Shown one piece after another: positions 12,620-24,956 of a stretch of DNA of 64,000 nt (its first letter is position 1; each line of letters begins with the position of its first letter). The position numbers and the translations under genes were made by a program. A model generated the notes under the pieces. It was given only the letters and a program-made list of their open reading frames with translations. It was not told the origin of the DNA and ran no database searches. This DNA comes from Tetrapyrgos nigripes (lineage: Eukaryota > Basidiomycota > Agaricomycetes > Agaricales > Campanellaceae): the NCBI GenBank assembly GCA_013368315.1, contig JAACJM010000025.1, positions 1 to 64,000 of the forward strand, given 5' to 3'.

Positions 12620-14239
12620 ATGACGTTGGGGCAGTCCGCGCGTGTCAACGAGATGCTTCGTACCTTTCCCGTTCCAGCTTTCCAGTTCTCAGAAATCTCT
12701 CAATATCAACGTGATGCAGCGAAGGATATGCGAGATTATAGTTTGGAGATATCTCAACTTCGCTCGCGTCTGATGTACCTGCAGGAAAAACAAAGACCTA
12801 CTGAAGAAGCACATCGAGCGGTTGAGATCCCTTTCGGCTCCCATACGACTGCTACCCGTCGAGCTCTTGTCTCACATTTTTGTTGTTGTCTGTGAAGACG
12901 ATCCAATACTCTTTAGCGCAGGGGTTTCAGATTGGAAGACCTGGCATCTCCCTTTTACGCTTGCCTCAGTGTGCAGCGGCTGGCGTCAGATTGCCATCAA
13001 CACTTCGCAGTTGTGGAGTAATTTGGGACTGGAGTATGGGGCCAATGGGGGACTGGTTGCCATTGCTCGTTTTGAGCCTCCTCTCAGGTTGTGTCTGGCA
13101 CGTTCCAAATCCTATCCTTTGTCAGTCTACTTGGGGGACTGCAACAGTCACATCAATCCAGAAATGAACCCCTTGCTTCGGCTGCTCATTGAGCAGAGCT
13201 CTCGGTGGCGAACGGCTAGAATACACGACCTTGTTGAGGAGACTTATCCCACGTTGGCCAATGGCAAATCATTTCCACTTCTCGAGACACTCGAAATCTA
13301 TGGCGTAGACTTCGATGCCACCGTCGATCTTCACCTTTTCAACGCTGCTCCTCGACTTCATTCCCTCGTAATCAACAAACTTCCTTCTAGACAAGAACTA
13401 GAAAGCTTCACTCCCCGTAGCCAGATTACCAGTCTCGAGGTCTCTGGTAGCGATAGTGCAAGCATCGAGGCGCTGGAAGGGTTTCCCAACCTCGAATCGG
13501 TGATCTGTGCAAAAGTAGATCATAGTCTCCTTCCCGACAACGAGGAAATTCGTCATCAAACACTCCCCCATGTCCACACAGTGGAGATTGAGCTAGGAGA
13601 CTTTGAAGCGGAGCAACGCTCTCATACACACAATTTCCTCAAGCTCCTCATCGACAACATCACACTTCCCTCCCTGACCACCCTCACGATTGCCAACATG
13701 TCTAGTCTCCCCGAACTCGAAATGTTCAAGGGCGCCTGGCCACACCAATCGTTTTCCGATTTGTTTCAGCGCTCGGGTCCTGGATGCTCACTCCTCGCTC
13801 TTCACCTCGACGACATCTCGCTGCCTGATAAAGACCTCGTTGCGTTGCTGGGCCTCAGCCCATACCTGACAGAGCTTCGTGTGAAGGAATTGCGTCGCGT
13901 AGAGTACAATTTCACTGGGTATCCCTTCCAATTCCAGGACGTCATCTCCCCGTTATTCCTCACCTCTCTTCATGCATATGACCATGGGTCCTCCCCTCTA
14001 GTTCCAAGCTGGAGAGCCTGGATCTCACCGCAGACGGTGATCTTTTCGACGACGAAATATTTTGGAAAATGGTCATGTCGAGATGGATTCCAGAGAAAGA
14101 GTATGCACAGACTATTGGGGTAACTTGCCTGAAGAAGTCGGTCAGTATTCGGGTTTTGGGACGAGTGCTTCAAGAAGACGTAGAAGAGAGGCTGAGGCAT
14201 TTGGAGCAGGCTGGGCTGAAAGTATTTGTGCCGCAATGA
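12620..14239 (+). pseudogene. F-box/LRR-like protein, two frameshifts
   Basis: Same family as the 8.5-10.2 kb copy, on the opposite strand. The first frame (from ATG at 12620) lacks the CxxCG start and runs through RVNEMLRTFPVP to LMYLQEKQ. An extra A at about 12793 breaks it. The next frame carries LSAPIRLLPVELLSHIFVVV (F-box), SVCSGWRQIAINTSQLWSNL and LRR-like segments to SSPLVP. A missing base at about 14006 breaks it again. The final frame resumes at LESLDLTADGDLFDD and ends at TGA 14239 with HLEQAGLKVF. Without the two indels it would be about 540 residues. Not expected to give a full protein. Confidence 0.8.
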
Positions 14240-14957
14240 AGTGACAGTGTGTGGATACAGAATAGGATGCTTCCTGGACCATAGTATGTGCCCATTTCGT
14301 ACTTAAGTCAAAACTTTGCCTAACTCGGTCAACGTAGACAGGACTCGGTCCTAGGCTCAAGTTTAGAAGGAAAGGAGGAAAGGCTATTACTTCAGAATTT
14401 CTTGCCCAAGTAATACTCGGCGACATGTTTTCATAACCATATGGGCCGATAACACATCCAATTATTCAAATTTATGTAAATTGGATTGTCGTACACCAAG
14501 AGCGTTGCATTATCGGTCTCTCATACACATACATAACCTGTAGCAGCCCACTACTACCAGCATTGACAACGCAGAATCCGCCCCTGACCGAAACGTGAGG
14601 TTTCCTCAGCTTCTCCAGCTGATGAACCAAGACACTGGTGGTTTGACCAGATGCAGTCGAATCCTCGAGGATTGACCATCTGTTTAATAAACACAGTCCT
14701 GGACCAAACCCGTCTCTTGAGTTTGGAAACAAGAGGAAGCAATATGGTGAGAGCCTGTGGGTGCAGTGCGAATCGGAATGGCGAATCTTTGAGAACGATA
14801 TCAGACTACCTCGTCGTCAGCCGAATCCTTCACTGCAGCCTTGTCATGGTCGGTAAAATTATCAGTAATGAGTTCGTCAACACCTGGGGTGAATAGTAAC
14901 GCATCAGACCATGCTTACACGAAAAGAAAGGGTAAATATTTACTGGTATCGCCCATC
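14240..14957. other. Gap between convergent F-box copies
   Basis: This lies between the 3' ends of a plus-strand and a minus-strand F-box copy. Only short open frames without recognisable domains are present. Confidence 0.4.
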
Positions 14958-16679
14958 TCAAATTTCAGTGTCCTCTTTCCCTTCCGACAGCAACGCAAAA
15001 TCAAGTCCAGCCTTCTTCAGGTGTCGTAATTTCAAATCCACATCTTCTCGAAGTGCTCTACCTAGAACGCGAAGCTTCACCGACCGCAAACAGGTTACCC
15101 TAGTAGCCGACGCGGACGCGTTTTCTCTGCAGCTGCTAGTGTCACTGTTGGGAACCCATCTTGACACAACCATCTTCCAGAATAGCACGTCGTCAAATAA
15201 ATCGCCATCCGCGGCAAAATATAAATTCTGGAGCTTGGGAACTAGAGGAGAGGACGACGTCAAACCATGATTGAAGGCATGAAGAGTCGTGAGGAGTAAA
15301 GGAGTGATGAGGTCCTGGAATTGAAAGACAGTGCCATCGTCAAGTGGATACGGTGCAAAGTCGTAATCTTTGCGGCGAATTTCTCTGACGCGAAGCTCTA
15401 TCAGGCAAGGGTGGAGCTTCAGCAGCGAGCAGAGGTCAGTGTCGGGTAGCGAAATATGGTCAAGGTGAAGAGCCGATAATGAGCACGCCGAGCGCTGGAA
15501 AAAATCTGCAAATGCCTGGTGTGGCCAGTTGCCTTTGAACATTCGTTCCACGGAATCGTCATCCACCCTTTTGTGCAAATTTTTGATAGCCAAGGTGGTC
15601 AGAGATGGAAGGGTGAGTTTGTCGATTAGGAGTTTGAGCAAATGATTCTGCGAGATTTCTTCGTGGCCCGCCTCGCAGGTTGACATCTGGAATTCCACCA
15701 TGGAGAGATGGGGCAGAGTTTGCCAGGGGGGTTCTTCGGGTCCAGGTACAAATTCATGGTCCACTTCTGCATAAACCAGGGATTTGAGGTTCGGGAAGTT
15801 GTGAAGCTCTGCGTAGACGCTCCAGCCATAGATCACCTCGAGATTGGTGATTTGATTGCGCGGAGTGAAGGCTCGTAGTCTTTCGGGGGGAGGGAGCTGG
15901 CTAGTTTTTAGGGAATGAAGTCGAGGAGCAGAGTTGAAAAGAAACAGGTCGGGTAGTCCGTCTCCAGCACGATAATGTCGAACCTCGAGGGTTTCAAGGA
16001 GAGGAAATGACTTCCCGCTGGTCAATGAAGGAAACTTCGCTTCCAAAAGGTCGCCTATCTGAGCGTGTTGCCATCAAGCGCTCTCCTCGACAAGGGGCCG
16101 AACCAAAGGGCAGGTTTCATTACAGTGACCGAAACTGACCGACAACGCATAGGATTTAGACCGCACAAGGCACAGCCTAAGCGATTGTTCGAGATGAGAA
16201 TGGGTGAAAGAAGCGGAGTGTGCCCAAAGGAGCTTCAGGTTACTCCATAGTCGCGGGATGTCAATGACAATCTGACGCCAGCCGCTGCACACTGAAGCCA
16301 GCGTGAACGGAAGGCACCCAAATCTCTCCATTCTGGCATGCGCAGCAAACGTAATCGGATGTCCATCACAGACGGCTACAAAGATGCGAGTCAACAACTC
16401 GACAGGTAACCGCCGTATGGGAGCTGAAAGAGACTTCAACTGCTCGTCGTGTTTACTCAGCAGCTCTTGTAGCTCTTCGAGGTACAGCAAACGCGACCGG
16501 AGTTGAGATATTTCCCAATCAAACCCTCGTATATCATCCTCGACGTCCCGCCGGATCCGCAGAGCTGAGGAAGAAGAGAAGGGGATAGTCCGTAGCATGC
16601 TGTTGATGCGAGCAGACACATTTTCTGGGTCGCAGCGACTTGCGTAAGGTTTGATGCCACCACAGTTTGGGCAGGCCAT
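14958..16679 (-). pseudogene. F-box/LRR-like protein, one nonsense codon
   Basis: The best-preserved family member. It starts at 16679 (MACPNCGGIKPYASRC, CxxCG motif) and includes LSAPIRRLPVELLTRIFVAV (F-box), LASVCSGWRQIVIDIPRLWS, then LRR-like segments to TGA 14958. The whole 1.7 kb is one frame except for TGA at 16074-16076, which lies where the paralogues have arginine (SRW). The change fits CGA to TGA at a CpG. If read through, the protein would be about 570 residues. It could make a truncated 201-residue F-box protein, so function is not excluded. It is the probable source of the truncated 5' copies at 25.0 and 32.4 kb. Confidence 0.8.
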
Positions 16680-16767
16680 CGTGGCTAGGTTTCACGGGGA
16701 GGGGAAAAAGGGATGGGTGTCAATGGATTGGAGATGTAGCGTCGATATGATGGTTAGTCTCCCCTAG

Positions 16768-16807
16768 GCAGACTCTTGCTCGGTACCCTCGCTTATTAAG
16801 AGTCTGC
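16768..16807. repeat. 10-bp perfect inverted repeat (hairpin)
   Basis: GCAGACTCTT at 16768-16777 pairs with AAGAGTCTGC at 16798-16807 across a 20-base loop. It sits 13 bases inside the left end of the 1.23 kb element, so it may be a subterminal transposase-binding or structural feature. Confidence 0.6.
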
Positions 16808-17011
16808 GAAAAAACACGCCGCGTCTATAGGACCTCGGCGTTAAGTCTTATTTTTTCATCCATATAAGGCAGTCGTCCATATTGAGTAGTTCTTTCGCAC
16901 AGTGCGTAGGCGTCAGAAATCGCGTCGAGTCGCCAGTGTTAGTACCTCATACTCCATTATAGCCCTTATGTCTCTCGTTATAATCAAGATACTTTATATT
17001 ATCTCTCAATA

Positions 17012-17563
17012 ATGAGTCTTCCAAGTGACTCCAACGATCCTTTTACACCAAGAAGACTACCATTATCCCCCTCCAAAAATACGCGTAGTAACACTCAACA
17101 TGAGCATCAGCACACACCCACCCCGATTTCGTTCACTTACCAACCAGTCCCTGCCTCAACGGAACGAGAAAATACTGCCCCTGTTAGCGTTGAACGTAGC
17201 CCCAAACGACAGAAGACTACCCATGCTTTTGGAGGAGTCAATGTAGGAACAAGAACTTATGAAGGTCCTCCGGCGTTTTTCGTGTGTTTCTCCCTTGCTT
17301 CTTTGAAGTATGCAGCTCATTTTCTTTCTAGTATGAACCAACCCCACGAGAACCTCGAAAACCAAGCCACGCTTATAAACTCAATGTTCAGACAAGCACA
17401 CCACCACATATTCCTAATTCCCCTGTATTTCCGGTATGTGACTCTCATTTTTGGTGGACTACTAGACATTTATGTTTTACTAGCAAACTCCTACTGCCTT
17501 CAATTCGTTCTATTCCAACTTCCCATCCTCTCCCTCGACTCAGGCAACGTCTCGTTCACCTAA
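17012..17563 (+). CDS. Hypothetical cargo protein of the 1.23 kb element
   Basis: An open frame starts with MSLPSDSNDPFTPRRLPLSP, a Ser/Pro-rich disordered sequence with a basic SPKRQKT patch. From about residue 85 the reading becomes hydrophobic and unconvincing, probably because an intron begins near 17265. Two later stretches look coding in other frames: SRRGRPKQKS at about 17570-17600 and LSASMEALIDALQ before a GT donor at 17873. I do not recognise the family. It may be a truncated gene of the element or a captured host fragment. Confidence 0.3.
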   Translation: MSLPSDSNDPFTPRRLPLSPSKNTRSNTQHEHQHTPTPISFTYQPVPASTERENTAPVSVERSPKRQKTTHAFGGVNVGTRTYEGPPAFFVCFSLASLKYAAHFLSSMNQPHENLENQATLINSMFRQAHHHIFLIPLYFRYVTLIFGGLLDIYVLLANSYCLQFVLFQLPILSLDSGNVSFT

Positions 17564-17996
17564 ATCCCGCCGCGGCCGTCCTAAACAAAAGTCATCCACT
17601 CTTGCGGGTCCAGCGGCACCTACCCCAGCATCACCACCTGCCGTAGAAGAACAGCTAGAAGTGCTATTATTCCAGTTTTTTCCAGATCCGCACGCTGTCC
17701 GTACAAATACATCCTGCTTGTCTAGAATGCTTGCGGCAGCTTTTATGCTGACATCATGAGGGTCATATGGGAGATGCTTCTGACCAATTTCGCGACAAGT
17801 AGACCGTCCCGCAGTTGAGTTAAAGCAAAAAGGATTGTCAGCGTCAATGGAAGCACTCATTGACGCGCTCCAGGTAAGACGCGTTTATTGCGTTTATTGA
17901 AAAATTTTCATTATCTCCGAAAAACGTGATTTACACCTGACTTAAATCCGAGCTACGATAAGGGTGGTGGGAGTTTTATAAGACTAATATGATGGT

Positions 17997-18930
17997 CGGC
18001 AGTTAAAGCTTTTCCTTTCTCAACGTGTCCGTTTTGGACTTTCTCTTCAACCATCATCATCGCCTTCCCATTGTTCCGCTTCTCCAGTCATGAACACGTC
18101 TACCCCTCTTCAAAACGCAATCTTGGGTATGCACTCAAACTTTCCGACTCTGATGTACGGACAATTGTCGGCTCTGTTGCTTCTTCGCAGAAGCTGCACG
18201 ATGTCCCATATACACAGCAACTGGTGCGTAACAGCTTGATAGCTTTTATAAAATCTTTCTGAGGGCTCGCTATCTAACAGGTCATCGTCCTCAATAACGT
18301 CCGTATACTCCTCTAACAGCTTTCGCAACCACCAGTGGACGACCCACAGGGCTTCAAGGAGACGGATGAGGCTCAGCTGAGACCCTTCAGCGGCTCTGTG
18401 TCCACGGACTCAGAGCTGACAGCCTTACGTGGCATTCTGTCTCTTAGCTTTCTTGGTTGTCGCTCGTCATTTGCCTGAGATTTCAGATCTGACTTGGATA
18501 CAATTGCGAAACATGTCCGTTGCTTCATTCATGGTGAGTTTGAATTCAGATTTGCTCTCGCTCGTCTGGCGTAGCTGTGTTAATGTTGCGATAAAGATTA
18601 TTACCATCATCACCTGAAGACCGTCCGGTACCCCTGGTCCCAGCTCCCTTGATGTCGCGCTTCAAGTCTCGTTATTCTGAACGATGTCTGTCTCTGACCT
18701 GCCCGCTTATTGCCTAGTCTTTGTTCCGGCGAATACAGCACTGTCCGCTTATGGTCTCACTTTTATGGCTTCACTTGTTTCCTTCAGTGCCAAATTCGAG
18801 TGAGTGGCTGAGCGTGTCCAAAAGTCACACCCAGCAGTCTCCACTGGTTCTCGTTATCGTTCTTAGACTCCAAGTCTATCAACGTCCCCAGGAAAGCACA
18901 TATAACAGATGTTCGTACTACCAAGATTGA
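17997..18930. repeat. Module spacer, copy 1 of 3
   Basis: This spacer between the F-box copy (-) and P450 copy 1 (+) is similar to 25090-25310 and 32510-33150. Shared blocks include CTTTCTCTTCAACC, AAACTTTCCGACTCT and GCGTAACAGCTTGATAGC. On the minus strand a fragment SYQAVTH is preserved between copies 1 and 3, which hints at an older decayed gene, but the frames are broken. Bases 18930-19520 add P450 upstream DNA. From about 19325 they resemble the region upstream of P450 copy 2. Confidence 0.65.
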
Positions 18931-19520
18931 CGGTATGTTTGTATCTAAAGTTGGATCTGCCGGGGGAGTCTGGACGGTGATTGCTAATGTAAACGTCAAT
19001 GGGGTCATGGGTTATTCTGAATACTGATGTGAGTGGGATAAGCTTGACCAGTTGTACGTTTGGTCATTGCTTCGAGACCAGTATAGTCAAGCTTGAACTA
19101 GGTACAACATGAGAGTCTCATGTTTAGACAAACTCATCTTACGCAGACTGTAGTATCACTGGCAATCTGAACGAATGCGTCGTGCCGTTGCATTTGTGCA
19201 AACTCAATCAGACATCTCGAAGCTAATTCAAGATATCCAGCTATCTCAAGCGGTCTTCTCTCTGTTCCGTCGGGGGTGTGAGTGACCGACAAGGGTGCGG
19301 TCGTCCTATATATTCATTTTCTCTGGAACCAAAGCGCCGTCTTGCTGACTGGCTATATTGTCAACTGATCCTTTGAACCTTAAGGCTATATTATAGAAGT
19401 AGCTGAGTAGTGGAATAGTATTGGATCTGAAGTACGCCATCTGAACGTGTCACCTAAAAGACGGCGTCATTAACGAGTCGTTAATGAAAATCCCAGAAAA
19501 CGTCATCATTCTCCTCCAAC

Positions 19521-19540
19521 GTTAAAAGGTCCAGGGCCAC
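19521..19540 (+). promoter_or_regulatory. Shared P450 core-promoter motif, copy 1
   Basis: GTTAAAAGGTCCAGGGCCAC, 46 bases before the P450 start. The same block, with GGCCCAGGGCC in the centre, precedes the two other P450 copies by 37 and 46 bases. TTAAAAG may serve as a TATA-like element and the GC-rich part is a near-palindrome. One base (T for C) breaks the palindrome in this copy. The regulatory role is inferred from conservation. Confidence 0.45.
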
Positions 19541-19566
19541 TCCGCGTAAACCCAGTTCTTCAAAAC

Positions 19567-22246
19567 ATGCTTAACACACTGTATCTCCTTGCAATTCCTG
19601 TTCTTCTCATCATCTATAATATTTGCGGATATCTCCTGCGTCGACCTGGACAGAAACTCCCTTATCCACCTGGACCAAGAAGTCTTCCTATCATTGGTTC
19701 ACTCTTTGATGTCTTGACACCTCGCACTGGACTTGACACTCATTGGGCAATATACCGGGACATTGGCAACACGTATCACTCCGACGTCTTACACATCGAT
19801 ATTTTCGGAGACCATACTGTCGTTTTGAACTCTGCTAAAGCCGCAGAAGAGTTGTTGGAGAGGAGGTCTGGAATTTATTCGAGCAGGCCTAGTAAGTCTC
19901 TTGATCATTCGAGCACGATGAACTCGTGATTGATGAAGTGATTCTTAGCAATGTATATGGCGAATGAATCAGGGTGAGTGTTTTGTATCGGCTAGATGAA
20001 TGTCTGTAAACCTGTTACTCTTCTTGTTCTTTTGAAGATTGGGATGGAATTTCGGGAGTACGTCATTCACCAATGTTATGCTATTCGTCAACTTAAATGA
20101 TCATTGAACCCTTAGCAATGCCATACACATCATGGTGGAGGTGAGTGTCAATCAATTCGTCCAGAGATAGCGTCCTGATTTTTGACGCTGCTGCAGACTT
20201 CACCGTAGGACTTTCCAACAGCACTTCCGTTCGGACGCCATTGCAGCTTATCATCCATATATTCGTCAAGCAACTTCACGCCTCCTCAGAAGTCTGTCGG
20301 GTATACAGTCTACTACAATGGTGACACAGTATGATGACCTTCAGGCTATTGTTCGTCAGTAAGTATTCGGTACATATACCTAGCATGGAGCGATTGATTT
20401 ATTTTTATGAATATTGCTTCATAAAGACACGCCGCTTCAATAATCCTATACACAACCTATGGCATCACCGAAAAAGAGGATATGGACGCCTTTATCGAAC
20501 TTGTCAATAATGCCGCAGAAAGTATTAATGCAACTGCAATCCATGGGAGCTTTTTGATGGATTATTTTCCGTTGTTAAGATATGTTCCAGGTAAGTTTTA
20601 TCTTGCGTTGAAGCTGCGTTCACTAATCTTCCTCAACGCTAAACACTGATTGATATACTTACAGCCTGGTTTCCTGGTGCACATTTCAAGCGAAAAGCAG
20701 TGCACTGGGCTCAGTCTACATCAGAACTTGTGAACAAGCCTTGGAATCAGCTGAGAGCTTCTATCGTACGTGGATTCAACTCCGTGTATGTGTAAATATA
20801 ACATTTTGAACTGATCATGAGCCGTGTGCTCATAGTCATCAGGAACTGCGATATCTTGCTTTGGAACAAAATGCCTACAGAAACTCAATTTGACGTTGAA
20901 CGCTGCTGATGCTACTGAAGATACCTCAGACTTGGGGATGTCAAAGGCAGCCTCTGACACAAAGATGGAAGAGGTAATTAGAAATTGTGCTGGCACAGCA
21001 TATATGGGTAAGTGCTATGCCTTGGAACATTTTCCCCAAACTCAGCTTCAACATTGCGATTAATATCACTTGCACAGCTGGAGCAGACACAGTGAGTTCG
21101 TGGAATCTTTACTCAGTCATGAGTTGTATAATCTGATGGATATGTATTTTCCTGTAGTCTGTCTCTTTAATCTTAATCTCAGTCCTTGTCCTCTCCCACC
21201 ATCCTGAAGTCCAAGCCAAAGCTCAAGAGGAATTGGATCAAGTACTTAGCTCTGCAGCCAATTCCTCTCAGCTTCCAGATTTCTCTGACCGAGGAAGCTT
21301 GCAATATGTTGAGGCAATCTTCAAGGAGATTTTGAGAATGTATCCTGGTGTTCCTTTGGGTAAGTAATCATTTTTCACTGTAATAATACGAGTATTTTTC
21401 TGCCAGGTGTGCTGACTCTTCGATTACGCAGGTCTTCCGCATTGTAGCATCGCTGATGATGTCTATGAAGGGTACTTCATACCAAAAGGTAAGCGCAAAC
21501 TTGCATCTAAATTTGAGCAGGCTCAAACTGAAGACAATCTACTTTCTTTCACGTAAATAGGAACCACTGTTGTGGGCAATGCTTGGTGAGTTGCTTAGCC
21601 TTAATCATCAATCAATTATTAATCTGTCTCTCGTGCCATCTCTTTTTTTTCGGTTCATTTCCACAATTTGAAATACTTAGGACAATCCTCCATGACGAAA
21701 ACCTCTATCCTGATCCTCTTACATTTAATCCTGATCGTTTTCTCAGGACTGAACCTCAGAGTGGCACACCATCTTCAAAACACTCATTTAATCCTGATCC
21801 TGAATTGTATGCTTTTGGTTTTGGCAGGAGGTGAGTAGCCTTGGCGCAGCTTAGCCCTTCAGCTTCCTCTCCTTTCAAAGTTCTTTGAGCTTTAGAAATG
21901 ATACTAACTGATTGCGTGGTTATAATTATTTCTAGAATCTGCCCCGGGAGACACCTAGCTCTTGACACCTCATGGCTTGTGCTCGCTTGTATTTTGGCTA
22001 CTTGCAATATTACCAGGATCTCCAGTGACAAGTCTAAGGAGATTGATCCAATAGCTGATTTTGCAGATGGCCTTGTTGCGTGAGTTATCCTAATTTTTAA
22101 TTCTTCAAAGGTACAATAAAATCTGATTTACTGATTTTTCTGACAGTCATCCCCAACCATTCAAGTGCTGCATTATCCCTCGTTCGGCTAGTGCGTTCGA
22201 GTTGATGAAATCTGGGTATGAGGTTGGGGTTAGGATGGAAGCCTGA
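19567..22246 (+). CDS. Cytochrome P450 monooxygenase, copy 1
   Basis: Fifteen exons join to 561 codons plus TGA: 19567-19891, 19949-19973, 20038-20057, 20116-20140, 20197-20358, 20427-20590, 20665-20765, 20836-21007, 21078-21091, 21158-21359, 21432-21488, 21561-21585, 21681-21830, 21936-22079, 22147-22246. An N-terminal membrane anchor (residues 3-20) is followed by the hinge PYPPGPRSLPIIGS. Catalytic landmarks are the I-helix AGADTS (332-337), the ExxR motif EILR (393-396), FNPDRF, and the heme loop FGFGRRICPG with the iron-ligand Cys at 483. It should be an ER-bound oxygenase working with P450 reductase. The family resembles fungal multi-copy xenobiotic or secondary-metabolite P450s; the substrate is unknown. 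No lesion was found. Confidence 0.9.
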
Positions 22247-23322
22247 GTCTAGGCTGAACTTGGACAGCTTGCGGCGAGGCTGAAGTGCGAGGAGAAACTG
22301 GGTGAAGGACCAAAACTCGATTATGATCTACGAAGCTTTCCATCTTTGTCCTTTCCATGTATGACATACTTACGACGCATTCATGACCTGTCCTGGACAG
22401 CTGTAGAACTGTACAAAGACCCAGAATAATCTCCCCCCCCCTTCTCTTCTCCCTCTCTTCCTCTCTTTTCTCTCTTCTGTGGTTTGGTTTGGTTTGTTTC
22501 CGTGTTATCCAATCTACTATCCTGCCCTCTCCACAATGTTTTCCACTACTATTCTCTCTGTCTCTAATCTCTTTCCTACATCACTGCCGTCGGCTAATGG
22601 CTCAGCTAGGCTAACCTTCTACTATGGTGCACACTGTTATCTTTCTTCGCATCTAGCATCTCTTAGCTTATTGTACTCTTCTTCCTCATTGGTCCGCATC
22701 CTTCAAGTACACGCGATCGCGATGTTCTTTCCCTCATCCAAACGTAGCATCCGAATGTACTCAAGCTTGAGCGCATACAAGTGGAGGTCTTGAGAGTTGA
22801 AGTCGATAGGTATATGTATACACTCTAAAACGGAAATCCAGAGTCTGAGCGTACGCTTACCGAAACGAATACCTATGGTATGTGATACTTATATACGATT
22901 ATAATAAAATTTAGTTCTTAATCGAGGGGATATAGCCGGACAGATAGATGGAAAGACAAGAGAAAAAGGCGAAGAAGTCAACACATATCGACGTGACAGT
23001 AAACGGGGTGAAGATTGAGCAAACATAGAGGGAATAAGGAGAAAAAGACGAGGAGAGGAGGAGACAATGATAACTAGCCTCGCATCGTGACATGTCGTAT
23101 GCCTTTCAAACTAATCAGAAAAAAGGTCATGGTCCAGGTCCATACAATCAATTGCTTCGCTTCACTTCGTTCCCTGGCCGGTCCATCCACCGTACATCCT
23201 CGTCATCCTTTCGCGTCACCACGCAAGGCACCGTGCAAGAACTAGCCTCCTCTACTCTTAACCCTTACCCAGGCCTTGCCCCCCCCTCCCTCGACGTTAA
23301 CCCTGACATGCCATGTCTTGCT
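22247..23322. other. Gap between P450 copy 1 and chitin-synthase fragment
   Basis: Convergent gene ends face each other here. From about 22310 it is recognisably duplicated at 29590-30500, with near-identical sequence from about 22860 (30040 onward) and a small insertion or deletion at about 22490-22740. It holds pyrimidine-rich tracts at 22430-22480. Open frames here are shadows. Confidence 0.6.
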
Positions 23323-24956
23323 GTATTCTCCAGCAAACAACCTAATAATCATATACATCGTAAATGCCCAATCAGTCCCAATCCTTGGCGTTTCCTTTTG
23401 CCCGAAAAAACTTGAAAAAGACACGACACTCACAAGCCAACCCCGCAATACTATAAAACAAAAATGTCATATACCTCTTCAGTCGCACTCGCCACCGCAG
23501 TCGCAAGTAACCCATTACCCAAAGTCCACGCCAACAACACATTTGTCCTAACTGTCCTATAATAATCGTCCTGTTGCGTAGCAGCATCCACCTTCCCTTC
23601 AAGCTTTGGTGCCTTTGTGCCTAAGACGTGCAAAGCATCTTCGTAATTGGCGTCGATATCAATCGGTTGATCAGGAACAGCGGCATCGACAGACCTGCCG
23701 TTCTTTGAGTTTGTAGCATCGACAACGCCTAGTTCGGCAATTACTTTGTTGTCGCCCCTGGTTCCAGGAGACGTTGTGGACGTTGACGAAGGCGTAGACA
23801 TTGAGGACGGAGATGTAGGAAGGGGCCACGAGCATATATCGGAAGAAGGAGGTTATCATGTGCCAGGGTTCGAACTGGGGAAAGGAGACGTTAGTTAGCC
23901 TACACTCGAAATCCGTGCCGCACAAGACAAGACAAGAGAAAACCACTCACGAAAATCAAACTAGCAACCAGATACAACCCCAACGTCGCCACCAACGACA
24001 AGACTATATTCCTGAAAATCGTATTATCGAATAGGTCCCCCGCATCGATACCTTGGTCGTCGATAATTTGGTCCATCCCTTCGAAGGCGAGGAGGAAGGC
24101 GGAGACCTGGACGCATAGCGCATAAAGGGCGTCAGTACATCATCCACATCCATGCCAACACTCAACACTCCACCACTCACAGTCATATAAAAAGTAATAA
24201 CCGCAAACCCTTACATCGAAGTCGTAAAAACCCATTTACTCCGCTGCGGTCGGTTACCCAACGAGAGGAGGAAATATATGACGAGTAAACCGAGGTATAG
24301 CTAGTTGAGGATGATGTTGACGATGTGGATACCTGTGATGTGGAAGTTGGGGTCTTCCATTGCGTTGGAGAGGATGACGAAGGCGATGTAGTAGTTTGCC
24401 TGGAAACGTGGGAGGAGGGGGAGGGAGGGTGTCAGTCATCGGTCGTCGGGCTTGATTTGGACGAAGAAGAGAAGAGAGGACAGGAGAGGAGGAAAGGAGA
24501 GGAGAAAAGACAAAGCGGGTGCTGGGACTCGGACGACACTCCACTCAGCAACTAAATATCAAATTAAACGTCTGATACAACATCTCAATGTGTATCCAAA
24601 ACTTTCGCATGAAGAAGTGGGCGCTTCGATAGATGTAGTAAACGTGGAATGTTGAGTGGACCGCGGCGAAGAAGGAACCGTCGATCCAGCGACGGCGTTG
24701 GGAGATACGTTCGAGGATCTATGTGTATATGGGGAGGGGTATGGGTATGAGGGAGGGAAGGGGTGTGGGGGGTAAAGGCCATCATGGTGGTCATAGTCAG
24801 CATCAAACACAAATACATCTTTTTCAGAAAGAAAGAAAGCCACACACCTGACCAGGCACATCCGTAATCGCATACGCACTTTTCAAATAGTGGTAAAATC
24901 CAACTTCCACCTTTTTTTGAGACTCCTCCTCGGCTACGGGGGAAGAGGACGTTAGC
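23323..24956 (-). pseudogene. Chitin synthase 3' half, copy 1
   Basis: Read on the minus strand, exons give LKSAYAITDVPGQ, then ILERISQRRRWIDGSFFAAV (the catalytic QxxRRW motif), [92 protein letters not shown] and finally MYMIIRLFAGE. These are the C-terminal half and membrane segments of a fungal chitin synthase (family 2 glycosyltransferase). The N-terminal catalytic core is absent. Lesions: stop TAG at 24301-24303, a damaged donor after the FNLIF exon, a 2-base deletion after HNVSW, another frameshift before YMTFLFYS, and loss of the normal stop. The 5' edge abuts an F-box fragment at about 24956. Confidence 0.85.

Larger units (their letters stand above)
16755..17986. mobile_element. 1.23 kb DNA transposon with 10-bp target duplication
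   Basis: The element is bounded by TAGTCT on the left and AGACTA on the right (6-bp inverted ends). It is flanked on both sides by the identical 10-mer ATATGATGGT at 16745-16754 and 17987-17996. The homologous spacers at about 25.1 kb and 32.5 kb lack it and act as empty sites, which confirms the borders. A 10-bp duplication suits MULE-type elements (9-11 bp); 8-bp families such as hAT or KDZ fit less well. No transposase domain is recognisable, so it is probably non-autonomous or a deleted derivative. It carries a subterminal 10-bp hairpin and one gene-like frame. Confidence 0.75.

Noticed and set aside
23323..24956. Functional chitin synthase gene
   Set aside because: The catalytic N-terminal half is missing and there are several stops, a damaged donor and frameshifts, two of them shared with the duplicate.
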